Assembly (NCBI RefSeq): GCF_036021035.1
Contig: NZ_CP107930.1
Location: 2,356,001 to 2,420,000 of the forward strand
Length of the DNA: 64,000 nucleotides
Source: Kineococcus sp. NBC_00420
Lineage (GTDB): Bacteria > Actinomycetota > Actinomycetes > Actinomycetales > Kineococcaceae
Direction of reading: 5' to 3'
This document shows, in pieces, positions 17,342 through 26,335 of the stretch. Below the pieces are notes generated by a model, which worked only from the letters and a program-made list of their open reading frames with translations, searched no databases and was not told the DNA's origin. Made by a program: the position numbers and the translations under genes. Positions within the stretch are counted from its first letter, which is position 1. Each line of letters opens with the position of its first letter.

Positions 17342-18775
17342 ATGAGGCACGTGACCGACTCGGCCGTTGCCGCCTCCCCGTCCGACGCCCCCGCCAGCCT
17401 GGGCGAGCCCGCGCTCGGCCCGCTCGACGGCCGCTACCGCCGATCCGTCGCGCCGCTCGCGGAACACCTCTCCGAAGCCGCGCTGAACCGTCGTCGCATC
17501 CACGTCGAGGTCGAGTGGCTGGTCTTCCTCGGCACCCACGACGTGGTCCCGGGCGTGCGCCGGCTCACCGCCGACGAGATCGCCTTCCTGCGCGAACTGC
17601 CGCTGCGCTTCGACGCCGCGGCCGTCACCGAGCTCGGCGAGATCGAGCGGGTCACCGTGCACGACGTCAAGGCCGTCGAGTACTGGATCAAGCGTCGCCT
17701 CGAAGGCACCTCGCTGGTCGACATCGCTGAGCTGACCCACCTCTTCGCGACGAGCGAGGACATCAACAACCTCTCCTACGCGCTGATGGTCCGTGACGCC
17801 GTCGCCCAGGTCTGGTTGCCGGCCGCGACGAGCCTCGTGGACGACGTCGTCACGATGGCCCACGACCTGCGCGACCTGCCGATGCTCTCGCGCACCCACG
17901 GCCAGCCCGCGACGCCGACGACGCTGGGCAAGGAACTCGCCGTCCTCGCCCACCGCCTGCGCCGCCAGCTCACGCGCATCGCCGGTGCGGAGTACCTCGG
18001 CAAGTTCAACGGCGCGACGGGGACCTACGCCGCGCACAAGGCCGCCGTCCCCACGACGGACTGGCCGGCCGCCTCCCACGAGTTCGTCACCGGTCTCGGC
18101 CTGACCTGGAACCCGCTGACGACGCAGATCGAGTCCCACGACTGGCAGGCCGAGCTCTACGCCGACGTCTCCCGCTTCGGCCGGGTGCTGCACAACCTCT
18201 GCACCGACGTGTGGACCTACATCTCCCTCGGCTACTTCGCGCAGGTCCGCGGCCAGGGCACCGTGGGGTCCTCGACGATGCCGCACAAGGTGAACCCCAT
18301 CCGCTTCGAGAACGCCGAGGCCAACCTCGAGGTGTCGGGCGGGTTGTTCCGGGTGCTGGAGGAGACCCTCACGACGTCGCGGATGCAGCGCGACCTCACC
18401 GACTCCTCGATGCAGCGCAACATCGGCGTCGCGTTCGGGCACTCGCTGCTGGCCATCGAGAACGCCCAGCGCGGCCTCGCCGGGCTCGACGCCGCCCCGG
18501 CCGCCCTGGCCGCCGACCTCGACGGGAACTGGGAGGTCCTCGGCGAGGCCGTCCAGTCCGTCATGCGCGTGCACGGGCTGCCCGAACCCTACGAGCGCCT
18601 CAAGGAACTCACCCGCGGCCGCAAGGTCGACCAGGCCAAGCTGCGGGAGTTCGTCGCGGGTCTCGGCCTGCCCGAGGGTGAAGCGGCCCGGTTGTCGCTG
18701 CTGACCCCCGGCGACTACACCGGCGACGCGTCGGCGCTCGTCAGCGTGCTCGACCACCCGCTCGACGAGGCGTGA
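17342..18775 (+). CDS. purB: adenylosuccinate lyase
   Basis: This enzyme of purine synthesis splits SAICAR and adenylosuccinate with release of fumarate. The 477-residue protein has the general-acid histidine in SRTHGQPATP (183-192), the flexible signature loop GSSTMPHKVNPI at 309-320 with the catalytic Ser, and ATSEDINN at 136-143. The long PLDGRYRRSV N-terminus places it in the E. coli PurB-like subgroup rather than the shorter Bacillus type. The ATG at 17342 and a GTG three codons later are both possible starts. The alcohol dehydrogenase gene begins two bases after the stop. Confidence 0.95.
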   Translation: MRHVTDSAVAASPSDAPASLGEPALGPLDGRYRRSVAPLAEHLSEAALNRRRIHVEVEWLVFLGTHDVVPGVRRLTADEIAFLRELPLRFDAAAVTELGEIERVTVHDVKAVEYWIKRRLEGTSLVDIAELTHLFATSEDINNLSYALMVRDAVAQVWLPAATSLVDDVVTMAHDLRDLPMLSRTHGQPATPTTLGKELAVLAHRLRRQLTRIAGAEYLGKFNGATGTYAAHKAAVPTTDWPAASHEFVTGLGLTWNPLTTQIESHDWQAELYADVSRFGRVLHNLCTDVWTYISLGYFAQVRGQGTVGSSTMPHKVNPIRFENAEANLEVSGGLFRVLEETLTTSRMQRDLTDSSMQRNIGVAFGHSLLAIENAQRGLAGLDAAPAALAADLDGNWEVLGEAVQSVMRVHGLPEPYERLKELTRGRKVDQAKLREFVAGLGLPEGEAARLSLLTPGDYTGDASALVSVLDHPLDEA

Positions 18776-18776
18776 C

Positions 18777-19814
18777 GTGCGCGCGGTCCTGATCGAGGAG
18801 TTCGGCGGGACCCCCCGCCTCGCCACCGTCGACGACCCCACCCCGGCACCGCACGGGGTGGTCGTCGCGGTCGAGGCGACCGGGGTGTGCCGCAGCGACT
18901 GGCACGCCTGGCAGGGCCACGACGACGACGTGACGCTGCCGCACGTCCCCGGTCACGAGCTCGCCGGCCGGATCGTCGCCGTGGGCGCGGACGTGCGGAA
19001 CTGGGCGGTCGGCGACCGGGTGACCACCCCGTTCGTCACCGCCTGCGGGCGCTGCCCGGAGTGCGCGGCCGGGCAGCAGCAGGTGTGCCGCGCGCAGACC
19101 CAGCCGGGGTTCACCGGCTGGGGGTCCTTCGCCGAACTCGTCGCGCTCGACCACGCCGACGTGAACCTCGTCGCGCTGCCCGGGGGGTTCTCCGCCGCGA
19201 CCGCCGCGGCCCTGGGCTGCCGGGTGGCGACGGCCTTCCGCGCCGTCAGCGACGTCGCACGGGTGCGACCGAGCGAGTTCGTCGCCGTCCACGGCGCGGG
19301 CGGGGTCGGCCTGTCGGCCATCGCGATCGCCGCCGCGGCGGGTGCCCGGGTCGTCGCCGTCGACCCCTCCCCCGCCGCACGCGACCTGGCGCTCGCGTTC
19401 GGTGCCGAGCACGTCGTCGCGGACAGCTCCGCAGACAGCGTGGTGCAGACGGTTCGCGACCTGACCGACGGCGGAGCCCACGTCTCGATCGACGCCGTGG
19501 GCCTGCCCGTGACGTGCGAGAACTCCGTCCGGTCCCTGCGCCGTCGCGGTCGTCACGTCCAGATCGGGCTGCTGCCGGCCGCAGCGGGGAAACCCTCCGT
19601 CCCGATGGACCTCGTGATCGCCGGCGAGCTCCAGGTCCTCGGCAGCCACGGGATGGCGGCCCACGACTACCCGCGCCTGCTCGCCCTGGTGGGTTCCGGC
19701 CGGTTCCCCCTCGCCGAGCTCGTCACCCGCGAACTGCCCCTCGAGGCCGGTCCGCGCGCCCTCGCCGAGGTCGGCGCCGCGACCACCGCGGGGATCACCG
19801 TCCTGCGCCCCTGA
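18777..19814 (+). CDS. zinc-dependent alcohol dehydrogenase (MDR family)
   Basis: This 345-residue medium-chain dehydrogenase has both zinc sites: catalytic C38 (GVCRSDWHAW), GHE at about 58-60 and the structural four-cysteine loop (CGRCPECAAGQQQVC). The Rossmann motif GAGGVGLSAIAIA lies near 178-190. The substrate pocket cannot be read; the family acts on alcohols, sugars or aldehydes with NAD(P). GTG start immediately after the purB stop, which suggests read-through transcription rather than a metabolic link. Confidence 0.87.
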   Translation: MRAVLIEEFGGTPRLATVDDPTPAPHGVVVAVEATGVCRSDWHAWQGHDDDVTLPHVPGHELAGRIVAVGADVRNWAVGDRVTTPFVTACGRCPECAAGQQQVCRAQTQPGFTGWGSFAELVALDHADVNLVALPGGFSAATAAALGCRVATAFRAVSDVARVRPSEFVAVHGAGGVGLSAIAIAAAAGARVVAVDPSPAARDLALAFGAEHVVADSSADSVVQTVRDLTDGGAHVSIDAVGLPVTCENSVRSLRRRGRHVQIGLLPAAAGKPSVPMDLVIAGELQVLGSHGMAAHDYPRLLALVGSGRFPLAELVTRELPLEAGPRALAEVGAATTAGITVLRP

Positions 19815-19858
19815 GCGCAGCCCACCACCCACCGGTCGGGGGGTCGTAGGGTCCGCTC

Positions 19859-21739
19859 GTGGAGATCGCGATCGCGCTCGTGGCGCTGACCGTCGGGGTG
19901 TGCCTGGTGTCGGCGGTCTGCGACCGCTTCGGCTGGCCGACCCCCCTCGTCCTCGTCGTGGTCGGCGCCGTCGTCTCGCTGGTGCCGGCCGTCCCGGACT
20001 TCAGCCTCGGCTCCGAGGTCGTCCTCAACGGGTTGCTGCCCCCGCTGCTCTACGCGGCGACGGCCAGCACGTCACTGGTGGACTTCACCCGCAACAAGAC
20101 GGCGACGGTCCTGCTGTCGGTGGTGCTCGTCGTCTTCACCACCCTCGCGGTGGGGTGGACGACGTCGCTGCTGCTGCCGGGGGTCGCCCTCGCGGCGTGC
20201 ATGGCGCTCGGAGCCGTCGTCGCCCCGCCGGACGCCGTCGCCGCGAGCGCCATCGGCCGCCGCCTGGGGTTGCCCCGCCGGGTCGCCACCCTCCTCGAGG
20301 AGGAGAGCCTCCTCAACGACGCCTCCGCCCTCATCGCCCTCGCCGCGGCGACGTCCGCCCTCACCACGGAGCTCTCCCCGCTGCACATCGGGGGCGAGTT
20401 CCTGCTCGCCGTCGTCGGCGCGGTGCTCATCGGCGGGGTCGTCGCCGCCGTCCTGGCCCTGGTGCGGACCCGGATCCGCAACCCCGTCCTGGACACCGCG
20501 GTCTCCTTCGTCGCGCCCTACCTCGCCTTCCTGCCCGCCGAGGCGCTGCACGTGTCGGGCGTCCTCTCCGTCGTGGTGACGGGGCTGGCGATGGCGCACG
20601 TCTCACCGACGGTGCAGACGGCCGCGTCCCGGGTCGCGGAGACGCTGAACTGGCGGACGGTGGCGTTCCTGCTGGAGAACGCGGTCTTCGTGCTCATCGG
20701 TCTGCAGTTCCCGCTGCTGCTGCGCGGAGCCGCCGACAGCGGGTTCTCCGGTGGTCGCATCCTGCTGGTCTGCCTCGGTGTGCTCGTCGCGACGATCGCG
20801 GCCCGGTTCGTGTTCGTCTTCGCCTCCGCCGGGGTCTTCCACGCCGTGCCGCACCTGCGCCCGAAGGCCTGGTCGCCGGGGATCTCGCTGCTGCTGTCCT
20901 GGGCCGGCATGCGCGGGGTGGTCACCCTCGCCGCCGCGCAGCTCATCCCCGAGGACGTCGAGGGCCGCGACGTCCTGCTCCTCGCCGCGTTCGCCGTCGT
21001 CGTCGGGACCCTGCTCGTGCAGGGCCTCAGCCTGCCCTGGGTGGTGCGCCGCGTCGGACTGCCCGCACCGGACCCCGCGGAGGACGCCCTGCAGGCCGCG
21101 GCCCTGGGCGACGCGGCCGCCCAGGCCGGGATGCGGCGGTTGGACGAACTGCTCACCGGGGAGGAACCCCGGCACGTGGTGATGCAGCTGCGCGGCCGCT
21201 CGAAGTCGCGCTCGCACGCCGCCTGGGAACGCCTCGGCCGGCCGTTGTCGGACTCGATGACCCCGTCGGCGGTCTACCACCGCCTCCGCCTGGAGATGCT
21301 CGCCGCCGAGCGCACCATCGTCGTCACCGCCCGCGACCGCGGCACCGCGGAACCGGAGGTGCTGCAGCGGGCGCTCGCGGACGTCGACTTCGAGGAGGCC
21401 CTGCTGGACCGCCTCGAGGACCTCGAACCCCTCGCCCTCGACCGCCGGCTCGCCCCGCGCGGTGACGGCGGCTGCGCCCACCTGCGCACCGGGTGCTCGC
21501 GCGACGAGGCGACCGAGCGCTACGGCGAGCCGCCGACCGAGTGCGCGGAGTGCGTCGCGGCCGGGGTGGCCTGGGTCCACCTGCGGACCTGCCTGGCCTG
21601 CGGGTACACCGGGTGCTGCGACTCCTCCGAGCTGCGGCACGCCCGGGCCCACTTCGGCGAGAGCGCGCACCCCGCCATGGTCAGCGCCGAACCGGGCGAG
21701 GCGTGGCGGTGGTGCTGGGTGGACGAACTCCTCGGCTGA
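19859..21739 (+). CDS. CPA1-type Na+/H+ antiporter fused to a UBP-type zinc finger
   Basis: This 626-residue protein has 12 or so membrane helices in residues 1-400. Helices 5-6 carry the CPA1 ion-binding region (AVVAPPDAVAASAI, then EEESLLNDASALI), and SWAGMRGVVTLAAA is the conserved late helix. A cytoplasmic helical linker follows (about 405-535). The last 88 residues form a UBP-type zinc finger: CAHL, CAEC, HLRTCLACGYTGCC and the H-rich HARAHFGESAHP. That finger binds C-terminal tails such as ubiquitin in eukaryotes; in bacteria its ligand is unknown. The GTG at 19859 gives the natural first helix. Confidence 0.87.
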   Translation: MEIAIALVALTVGVCLVSAVCDRFGWPTPLVLVVVGAVVSLVPAVPDFSLGSEVVLNGLLPPLLYAATASTSLVDFTRNKTATVLLSVVLVVFTTLAVGWTTSLLLPGVALAACMALGAVVAPPDAVAASAIGRRLGLPRRVATLLEEESLLNDASALIALAAATSALTTELSPLHIGGEFLLAVVGAVLIGGVVAAVLALVRTRIRNPVLDTAVSFVAPYLAFLPAEALHVSGVLSVVVTGLAMAHVSPTVQTAASRVAETLNWRTVAFLLENAVFVLIGLQFPLLLRGAADSGFSGGRILLVCLGVLVATIAARFVFVFASAGVFHAVPHLRPKAWSPGISLLLSWAGMRGVVTLAAAQLIPEDVEGRDVLLLAAFAVVVGTLLVQGLSLPWVVRRVGLPAPDPAEDALQAAALGDAAAQAGMRRLDELLTGEEPRHVVMQLRGRSKSRSHAAWERLGRPLSDSMTPSAVYHRLRLEMLAAERTIVVTARDRGTAEPEVLQRALADVDFEEALLDRLEDLEPLALDRRLAPRGDGGCAHLRTGCSRDEATERYGEPPTECAECVAAGVAWVHLRTCLACGYTGCCDSSELRHARAHFGESAHPAMVSAEPGEAWRWCWVDELLG

Positions 21740-21766
21740 CGCGAGGTCAGGGTCGGGCGACAGGTG

Positions 21767-22471
21767 TCAGTGGTCGCGCGAGGTGCTCGAGGGTGGGTCC
21801 GGGACGAGCGGTGGCTCCCCGGCGAGTTCGCGCGCCCAGGCGCCGTGCTCGCGGCGGGCCCAGCGCAACGGCACCCGCCCGGTACGCATACCCGTCATCG
21901 CGTGCGGGTCGCGCAGGGCCATCGCGACGTGTCCGACCGCGAGCAGTCCGAAGGCCAGCGCGAACCAGTCGTGGACGAAGGTCGCCCCGCTGCGCCAGGC
22001 GATGCCCGCCAGCTGCGGGAACCACATCGTGAGACCCGAGACGAGCAGGGCGGCGATCGAGCCGACCGAGAGCGCCGCGTTCGCCTTCTGCCCGGCGTTG
22101 AACTTCCCGACCTGGAGCGTTCCGTCCCGGCGGGTGCGACGGCGCAGCCAGGACCAGTCGCGCGCGGTCCAGCGGTTGAGCCGGCGGCCGTCCTCGCGGT
22201 AGCTGCGGAAGACGACGCCCACGAGCAGCGGAACGGGCAACGCGAACCCGGTGTAGACGTGGACGTGCTCCACCAGCCCACGATGGCCGACCGCGACGGC
22301 GAGGGTTCCGTTGTAGAGCACCGCGGCACTGAGGACGCAGACGATCGTGAACACCGCGGTCGCCCCGTGGACCCACCGGGTAGGAGCCGCGAAACGCGGG
22401 AGCACCCGGCCGCGTTCGAGGCCGTCGACACCGGGAGCGGCGCCGGCCTCAGGTCCGTTCATCGATCTCAC
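21767..22471 (-). CDS. cytochrome b/b6-type membrane subunit
   Basis: This 234-residue membrane protein has four predicted helices with paired histidines (TRWVHGATAV, HVHVYTGFALP, FVHDWFALAFG, VGHVAMAL) for two b hemes, as in the diheme cytochrome b subunit of formate dehydrogenase and related oxidoreductases. A GTG at 22471 and an ATG at 22462 are both possible starts; either overlaps the end of the molybdopterin enzyme gene, so the two form a unit. It probably passes electrons between the quinone pool and that enzyme. Confidence 0.8.
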   Translation of the reverse strand: MRSMNGPEAGAAPGVDGLERGRVLPRFAAPTRWVHGATAVFTIVCVLSAAVLYNGTLAVAVGHRGLVEHVHVYTGFALPVPLLVGVVFRSYREDGRRLNRWTARDWSWLRRRTRRDGTLQVGKFNAGQKANAALSVGSIAALLVSGLTMWFPQLAGIAWRSGATFVHDWFALAFGLLAVGHVAMALRDPHAMTGMRTGRVPLRWARREHGAWARELAGEPPLVPDPPSSTSRDH

Positions 22472-23225
22472 GTCCGTTCGAGGAACCCACGAAACCGTCG
22501 ACGTCGTAGCCGCGTTGCTCCCAGTACCCCGGCTGCACCTGCGCGGTCACCTCGATCCCTTCGAGCCACTTCAGGCTCTTGTAGCCGTACATCGGGGCGA
22601 CGTAGAGGCGGACGGGGCCGCCGTGGTCGTGGGTCACGTTCGCACCGAGCATCCGCAGGGCCACGATGCAGTCGGCCGACCGGGCCTGTTCCAGGGTGAG
22701 GCTCTCGGTGTACGTCCCGTCGAACGACGTCAGACGCAGGGCGGTGCCGGCCTCCTGGACGCCGACCGCCTCCAGCAGCACCGAGACCCGCACGCCACTC
22801 CACGCCACCTGCGGCACCCGCCACCCGGTGACGCACTGGAAGTCACGCACCACCTCAACCTGCGGCATGGCTCGAAGATCGGCCACCGTGAGTTCGAGCG
22901 GACGCTCGACGAGACCCGAGACGTGCAACCGGTAGGACGCCTCGTCGCGCACCGGCGCACTGGCCGTCACGGAGTAGAAGCGGAAGGTGTTTCCCACCGG
23001 CAGCAGCGACAGCAGTCCGGTCGGGTCGCGGTTCTGCAGCGGAGCCAGCACGCGCAGGGCGAGGTCCTGGGCGCGGGTGCCGGTGACCACCCCCAGCGCC
23101 CCGAGCCCCAGCAGTCCCAGCGCGATCCGGCGACCCACCGGCGCACCGTCCCGGTCGGACAGCACGGTTTCCGCCGCACCGGTCCTCACCGGCGGGCCCC
23201 GGTGCACCCGCTTCCACGGCGTCAT
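22449..23225 (-). CDS. molybdopterin-dependent oxidoreductase (MsrP/sulfite oxidase-like)
   Basis: This 258-residue protein has a membrane helix near 32-50 and a single oxidoreductase_molyb domain. The cysteine that binds molybdenum is C131 in FQCVTGWRVP, and GGPVRLYVAPMYGYKSLKW is the typical later segment. The N-terminus lacks the twin arginine of a normal Tat signal, although GRRIALGLLGLGALG could act as one (RR at 32-33) with the helix as anchor. It pairs with the cytochrome b gene that overlaps it. By analogy to MsrP/YedY it may reduce sulfoxides at the outer face. Confidence 0.85.
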   Translation of the reverse strand: MTPWKRVHRGPPVRTGAAETVLSDRDGAPVGRRIALGLLGLGALGVVTGTRAQDLALRVLAPLQNRDPTGLLSLLPVGNTFRFYSVTASAPVRDEASYRLHVSGLVERPLELTVADLRAMPQVEVVRDFQCVTGWRVPQVAWSGVRVSVLLEAVGVQEAGTALRLTSFDGTYTESLTLEQARSADCIVALRMLGANVTHDHGGPVRLYVAPMYGYKSLKWLEGIEVTAQVQPGYWEQRGYDVDGFVGSSNGREIDERT

Positions 23226-23270
23226 GACGGAAACCTACCCCGCTTTGTTGAATGCTGTAGCGTCGCGGAG

Positions 23271-23477
23271 ATGAGCCGAATCGTGGGGACCATCGTGGGG
23301 ATCGTCATCACCGCCGCCGGGGTCCTCTTCACCCTGCAGGGTCTGGACGTGCTCGGTGGATCGGGAATGAGCGGCAAGACGCTCTGGGCGGTGCTCGGCC
23401 CGATCATCGCGATCGTCGGGTTGGTCCTCGTCGTCCGCAGCGCTCGCCGCCGGACCGTGCGCGACGACCTCCGCTGA
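23271..23477 (+). CDS. small two-helix membrane protein
   Basis: This 68-residue protein has two hydrophobic helices (IVGTIVGIVITAAGVLFTL and LWAVLGPIIAIVGLVLVV) and ends in a basic tail (RSARRRTVRDDLR). The ATG at 23271 is preceded directly by GCGGAG, an unusually close ribosome site, so initiation could be weak. It is divergent from the molybdopterin oxidoreductase by 45 bases. Similar small proteins are common in actinobacteria; none has a known role that I can name. Confidence 0.6.
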   Translation: MSRIVGTIVGIVITAAGVLFTLQGLDVLGGSGMSGKTLWAVLGPIIAIVGLVLVVRSARRRTVRDDLR

Positions 23478-23487
23478 ACGTCCCTCG

Positions 23488-23610
23488 ATGGACCGGCTGA
23501 CCAGGAACACCACCTCCTCCACCGTGGTCCCCGACGTCCCGGAGCCGCTCGACACCCAGCTCGACCCGTTGCACGACAACCGGACCGGCGTCGTGGAGCG
23601 CGCCGGGTGA
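23488..23610 (+). CDS. 40-residue micro-ORF translationally coupled to the next gene
   Basis: An ATG at 23488 opens a 40-codon frame that ends with TGA at 23608-23610. Its stop overlaps the GTG start of the following membrane protein gene (GTGA), the coupling used throughout this genome, and its codons end in G/C. The product is hydrophilic, rich in Thr, Pro and Asp (TVVPDVPEPLDTQLDPL), with no membrane segment. It could be a real small protein or a leader whose translation feeds the next gene. Confidence 0.45.
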   Translation: MDRLTRNTTSSTVVPDVPEPLDTQLDPLHDNRTGVVERAG

Positions 23611-24245
23611 AGCTCTACGCCGACCGTCGCGCCCGCCGGAACCGGCAGCTCACAGCCGACCTGCTGTGGTTGCTGGCCGTGCTGGCGAGCGTCCTCGCCG
23701 GAACCACCGTGCACGGGGTCATCGCCGGTGCCGTCGACCCCGCACGGCAGTTCTCCGCGGGTTCGAGCGACCTCGCGGACCGTCTCACCGCCGCCGGGCG
23801 GACCGCCGCGCGGACCCCGCTGATCGGCGACGACCTCGCCGGGGTCCTGGACCGCTCGGCCGACAGCGCCACCTCGCTCGCCGGTGCCGCCGATGCGCAG
23901 ATCGAGTCCGTCCTGCACGTGGCGACGCTGCTCGGTGTGCTGACCGCTCTGCTGCCGATCCTGTGCGTCACGGCGGTCCGCCTGGCCCAACGCCTCCGGT
24001 GGGCGCGACGTGCGCGCGAGGCCGGGCGGCTCGTCGGCACCCGTGGCGGCGACCGCGTCCTGGCTCTGCGCGCTCTGGCGTCGAGCCCGCCGGACCGGTT
24101 GTTCGCCGTGCACGCGGATCCGGCCGCCGCCTGGCAGGGCCAGGACCCGGCGGCGGTGCGGGCGCTGGCCGACCTCGAACTGGCGAGGCTGGGACTGGAC
24201 CGGCCTACTGCAGCGCCGACGTCAGGCGGGACAGGTTCTCCTTGA
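23607..24245 (+). CDS. two-helix membrane protein of unknown function
   Basis: This 212-residue protein has a basic start, a helix at about 18-42 (LLWLLAVLASVLAGTTVHGVIAGAV), a helical extracytoplasmic segment of about 85 residues and a second helix near 126-146 (VATLLGVLTALLPILCVTAV). The C-terminal 65 residues are cytoplasmic and charged, with ALRALASSPPDRLF. I do not recognise the family. It is coupled to the micro-ORF before it and overlaps the end of the cardiolipin synthase gene on the other strand by 41 bp. Confidence 0.7.
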   Translation: MKLYADRRARRNRQLTADLLWLLAVLASVLAGTTVHGVIAGAVDPARQFSAGSSDLADRLTAAGRTAARTPLIGDDLAGVLDRSADSATSLAGAADAQIESVLHVATLLGVLTALLPILCVTAVRLAQRLRWARRAREAGRLVGTRGGDRVLALRALASSPPDRLFAVHADPAAAWQGQDPAAVRALADLELARLGLDRPTAAPTSGGTGSP

Positions 24246-25680
24246 TGACGTTCCAGCGCGGTCGCGCGAGCCACTGCTCGAGGGTGAGCTCCGTGCACTT
24301 CGCCCGGTACTCGTCCTGGACCCGGCGCAGGTCGTCGCAGAACTCCCGCCCGCACACCATCAGCGTGAGTTCCAGGTCGAGCAGGAACGAGCGCATGTCC
24401 ATGTTCGAGGAACCGATGACCGCGACCTCCTCGTCGACGGTCATGTGCTTGGCGTGCAGCACGTACGGCGCGGGGTAGCGGTGGATGCGGACCCCGGCGC
24501 GCAGCAGGTTCTCGTAGTAGGAGCACTCGGCGTAGTGGACGAGGGCCTGGTCGCCGAGTTCGGAGACGAACAGTTCGACGTCGACCCCGCGTTCGGCGGC
24601 CGTCGTGATGGCGGAGAGCATGGACTCGTCCGGCACGAAGTACGGACTGGTGATGGAGATGGTGCGCTGCGCGGAGTACAGCAGCGCGTTGAAGAGCTTC
24701 AGGTTGTTCTCGCCGTCGAACCCGGGGCCGCTGGGGACGACCTGGCACTCGAGGCGCCCGGGTGATCCGACCGGGGAGACCTCGGGTCGTTCGGTCTCCA
24801 GGAGTTCGTCGGTCTCGGAGTACCAGTCGGTGATGAACATGGCCTCGACCCCGGCGACGATCGGCCCTTCGAGGCGCACCATGAGGTCCTGCCACTGGAG
24901 TCCGCGCTTGAGGTTCCCGCGCTTGTTGTAGCTGCGGTCCAGCACGTTCTGCGACCCCATCCACGCGACGTCGCCGTCGATGACGAGGAGCTTCCGGTGG
25001 TTGCGCAGGTCGGGACGCTGGTACTTCAGCTTGTGCAGCTGGACCGGGAGCATCGGGTGCCACTCGACGCCGACGTCCTCGAGGAAGCGGATCGTGCGGC
25101 GGTAGCCGGGGTAGCGCAACGACCCCACGTGGTCGAGCAGCAACCGGACCTTGACCCCGCGCTCGACGGCGCGTTCGAGCGCGGTGAAGAACGGCTCGCT
25201 CGTGGGGTCCTTGGTCATGATGTAGAACTCGACGTGCACGTAGTCGCGAGCGCCGTCGATCGAGCGCGCCATCGCCCGGATCGCCTCGTCGTACTCCCCC
25301 TCGAGCTGGGCCTGGTTGCCGCCGACCAGCGGCATCGCCCCGAGGTTGCGGTTCAGCTCGACGATCCCGGTCAGCCACGGCGGCCACGGGTGGTCGGAGG
25401 AGACGAGGTCCATCCCCTTGGTCGAGGACAGGATGAGTTCGTTGATCTCCCGCTGCTTGCGGCGGCGCTTGCGGGGCAGCTTGGGGTTGCCGATGATCAG
25501 GAACGCCACGACCCCGATGTAGGGGATGAAGAAGATGGTCAGCAACCAGGCCAGGGCGGAACTCGGACGCCGGTTGACGGGGACCACGGCGATCGCGGTG
25601 AGGCGCACCACGAGGTCGACGACGAGCAGCGCGATGGCCGAGGCCGTGATCGAGGGGATCCAGCCGGGCAACCAGTCCAT
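24205..25680 (-). CDS. cls: cardiolipin synthase
   Basis: This phospholipase D-superfamily membrane enzyme condenses two phospholipids into cardiolipin. It has 491 residues: two N-terminal helices (about 8-32 and 42-64), then two HKD motifs, H228-K230-D235 (NHRKLLVIDGDVAWMGSQN) and H409-K411-D416 (HAKHMTVDEEVAVIGSSN). The length and GNPKLPRKRR loop fit the ClsA type. Its ATG overlaps the stop of the VOC protein gene (TGATG). That coupling to a glyoxalase-like gene and a ketopantoate reductase-like gene has no obvious metabolic logic. Confidence 0.92.
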   Translation of the reverse strand: MDWLPGWIPSITASAIALLVVDLVVRLTAIAVVPVNRRPSSALAWLLTIFFIPYIGVVAFLIIGNPKLPRKRRRKQREINELILSSTKGMDLVSSDHPWPPWLTGIVELNRNLGAMPLVGGNQAQLEGEYDEAIRAMARSIDGARDYVHVEFYIMTKDPTSEPFFTALERAVERGVKVRLLLDHVGSLRYPGYRRTIRFLEDVGVEWHPMLPVQLHKLKYQRPDLRNHRKLLVIDGDVAWMGSQNVLDRSYNKRGNLKRGLQWQDLMVRLEGPIVAGVEAMFITDWYSETDELLETERPEVSPVGSPGRLECQVVPSGPGFDGENNLKLFNALLYSAQRTISITSPYFVPDESMLSAITTAAERGVDVELFVSELGDQALVHYAECSYYENLLRAGVRIHRYPAPYVLHAKHMTVDEEVAVIGSSNMDMRSFLLDLELTLMVCGREFCDDLRRVQDEYRAKCTELTLEQWLARPRWNVIKENLSRLTSALQ

Positions 25681-26330
25681 CAGATCTCGACGGTTCCGCG
25701 CGGGGTCTCGAAGCGGACCGAGCGCAGTCCCGTGCTGCGCGGTCCTCCGACGACGTCGAGCCAGGTGAAGTCGATGCGGTCGGCGCTGAAGTCCGGCGGC
25801 AGGCCGAGCCAGCCGCGGACCCGTTCGCGCTGGCCGGCGATGGTGAGCCCCGCCAGGCGGCTGCCGCCCGCGAGCGCGATGGCCGAGGGGTGCTGGGTGT
25901 CCGGCCCGTCCCACTCGATGAGCAGCGGCAGTTGCGGTTCCTCGCTGAGCGCGGGCGCACCGATCTGGTGCCAGCGCAGCTCGACCCCGTCGGGACGGCG
26001 CCGGACACCCTCCTCGGCGGTCTCGCCCAGGCGTTCCGCGAAGGAGGCCAGGTCCTCGACCACGACCGACCAGTTGAACCAGCCCCCGCCCTGCAGCGTC
26101 CGTTCGCGCACGGCCCGCCCGAAGAGCGCCTTCTCGGCGACGGGGTGGTCGAGGACCTCGACGACCTCGACGTAGCTGCCCCCGGACAGCGGCAGGACGA
26201 CGTTGCGGGTGCCGAAGCGGGGGTGGGGACCCCCGTCGACGACGCGCACGCCGAGTCGCGCCGCCAGGGACCTGGCGGTCTCCTGCAGCCCCTCGGGGCC
26301 CGCGGCGAAGCCGACGTGGTCGACGCGCAT
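25680..26330 (-). CDS. VOC-superfamily (glyoxalase-like) protein
   Basis: This 216-residue protein begins MRVDHVGFAAGP, the typical first strand of a glyoxalase-like module, followed by VVDGGPHPRFGTRNVVLPL and YVEVVEV, and contains a second module after residue 130. Metal ligands could be H5 and E in VEVVEV, but the enzyme class cannot be read. The ATG at 26330 is nine bases from GAGAGG; a GTG at 26339 overlapping the upstream stop is an alternative. It is the middle gene of a three-gene coupled set with cls and the PanE-like gene. Confidence 0.78.
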   Translation of the reverse strand: MRVDHVGFAAGPEGLQETARSLAARLGVRVVDGGPHPRFGTRNVVLPLSGGSYVEVVEVLDHPVAEKALFGRAVRERTLQGGGWFNWSVVVEDLASFAERLGETAEEGVRRRPDGVELRWHQIGAPALSEEPQLPLLIEWDGPDTQHPSAIALAGGSRLAGLTIAGQRERVRGWLGLPPDFSADRIDFTWLDVVGGPRSTGLRSVRFETPRGTVEI

Positions 26331-26335
26331 GGGGC

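Noticed and set aside
16373-18841. 822-codon minus-strand frame across MOSC, DUF2945 and purB
   Set aside because: Mirror frame of real plus-strand genes; no domain seen.
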